Origin: Oreocharis arfaki
Taxonomy: Eukaryota; Chordata; Aves; Passeriformes; Paramythiidae
Assembly: GCA_013398015.1 (NCBI GenBank)
Contig: VZRR01002778.1
Coordinates: 62,001-126,000, forward strand
Direction of reading: 5' to 3'
DNA: 64,000 nucleotides
The position numbers were made by a program, and so were the translations under genes. Each line of letters opens with the position of its first letter. Position 1 is the first letter of the stretch. Shown here piece by piece: positions 63,150 to 64,000 of this stretch. A model generated the notes under the pieces. It did no database searches, was not told the DNA's origin, and was given only the letters and a program-made list of their open reading frames with translations.

Positions 63150-63460
63150 TCTAGGATTTACAGACATGCTGGTGGCAAGGCCAGGAGTAACCTCCTGGAT
63201 AAAGTACAACTGAAGGAAATGGGCTCAGCTGATGGGAATAAAGGAGCAGGAGGAGGCACCTGAAGATTTGCAGAGAGTCAGGAAGCCTTAGAGAAGTGGA
63301 TGGTGTGGATTCTATGAGCAACGGTGTGACTGATGTCAGGGAGCCCTGTGCTCAGAAGTTGACCTCAGTGTTGGAGAGGCTCTTCGGGGGGGGCAGAGGC
63401 TGTCCCAGGCACAGCTGAGGGGCTTCAGCCCAGTGGTGGGACAGTACTGGTACGTTGCTT
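63150..63460. other. GC-richer island of unknown origin
   Basis: From about 63160 the sequence becomes G-rich ('aggagcaggaggaggcacct'). It includes a run of eight G at 63386-63393 and returns to AT-rich DNA near 63465. No open frame of note, promoter CpG cluster or known element was recognised. Its texture resembles the LTR fragments elsewhere in the window, but no specific LTR block could be matched. Confidence 0.35.
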
Positions 63461-64000
63461 CCTGAAAATTGTTGGTATATGAACATGTATGTAAACCTTT
63501 CTTATAACTTTATCAAAGCACTCCTTGCATATCCTGTTGACTCAGACCTTTTTGTGTTATGCTGGGAACTGACAGGACAAAATACAAGTCGCTTTGTGAG
63601 AACTGCTGTATAGGACGTGAAGCCATTTCAAGTGCTGCATCTCTCTGAAATTCCTGGTTTTCTTGATCAGAGACAGCTGAAATTAGGTTGTTCCTGTTCT
63701 CTCCTTGAAGTTAGGATGATAAAGGCCATGCAGTTTTTGAAGGCTGAGTTTTATTAAAGTACTCTGACTAAGAATGGGGCTGCTATGAAAATGGACCAAC
63801 ACATGTCATCTAACCTAGAGTTATCTTTCCCACTGTATCCTTGCACAGTGGATGATTTTCTTAGATCCCACTAAATTATATGGCTTCTTGTGGTCCCCTT
63901 GGATGGGCTGGGCTCTAACATATCTGGGTTTTAGGCATGTATCTTCTCTCTTCTGCTTCTTAAGAGTGCCTTAAATGCCCGTGTGTTGTAGATATCCTCC
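63461..64000. other. Anonymous non-coding sequence to window end
   Basis: Ordinary non-coding sequence in which no gene or repeat was recognised. Confidence 0.5.

Noticed and set aside
1..64000. tRNA genes
   Set aside because: GTTCAAAT-like words occur (for example near 33348 and 57092) but none sits in a cloverleaf with matching acceptor and A-box sequence.
1..64000. CRISPR array, bacterial operon or phage-like system
   Set aside because: No spaced direct repeats, no ribosome-binding-site-linked gene runs; repeats and LTRs show an animal, avian genome.

Overview
The window reads as bird nuclear DNA from a gene-poor region, either a gene desert or a very long intron. The evidence for a bird is: 5'-truncated CR1 LINE tails ending in the octamer-type 3' terminus typical of avian CR1 (about 9735 and 42172); two stretches that I recognise from memory as avian endogenous-retrovirus LTR families (28010-28478 and 50105-50601); several much older, heavily mutated CR1/L3-like pieces; sparse repeats overall; and AT-rich, CpG-poor sequence. 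The LTR types suggest a neoavian bird, but the exact group is an inference and the species cannot be named. No database search was possible.

No protein-coding gene can be supported. Open reading frames are short (169 codons at most), resemble no family I recognise, and several are open on both strands at once, as expected by chance in AT-rich or locally GC-rich DNA. No tRNA, rRNA, CRISPR array, bacterial operon or phage-like gene set was seen.

Layout: 1-1974 is anonymous. 1975-2510 is an old CR1-like fragment (+), with a second at 7845-8080 and a weaker third at 45340-45565. 9389-9735 and 41905-42172 are younger CR1 3' ends (+). A long T tract runs into a 16-base assembly gap at 24348-24363, followed by a GC-rich island of unknown origin (24470-24800). 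LTR fragments lie at 28010-28478 and 50105-50601. Microsatellites are (TAA)n at 37698-37750, 18 copies of ATAAAT at 54643-54750, (CCCTT)n at 57687-57720 and 17 perfect copies of ATTCT at 60826-60910. The last 3 kb holds two more GC-rich islands (61300-61740 and 63150-63460).

The observations most worth a second look are a perfect 24-bp palindrome at 49162-49185; an exon-like 77-bp segment with good splice signals at 52759-52835, followed by sequence that looks like a conserved non-coding element; other homeodomain-site-rich candidates for conserved elements; the unexplained GC-rich islands; and the pentanucleotide arrays. I found no convincing new multi-gene system. The genes do not 'work together' here because none is evident; any function is more likely to be regulatory.
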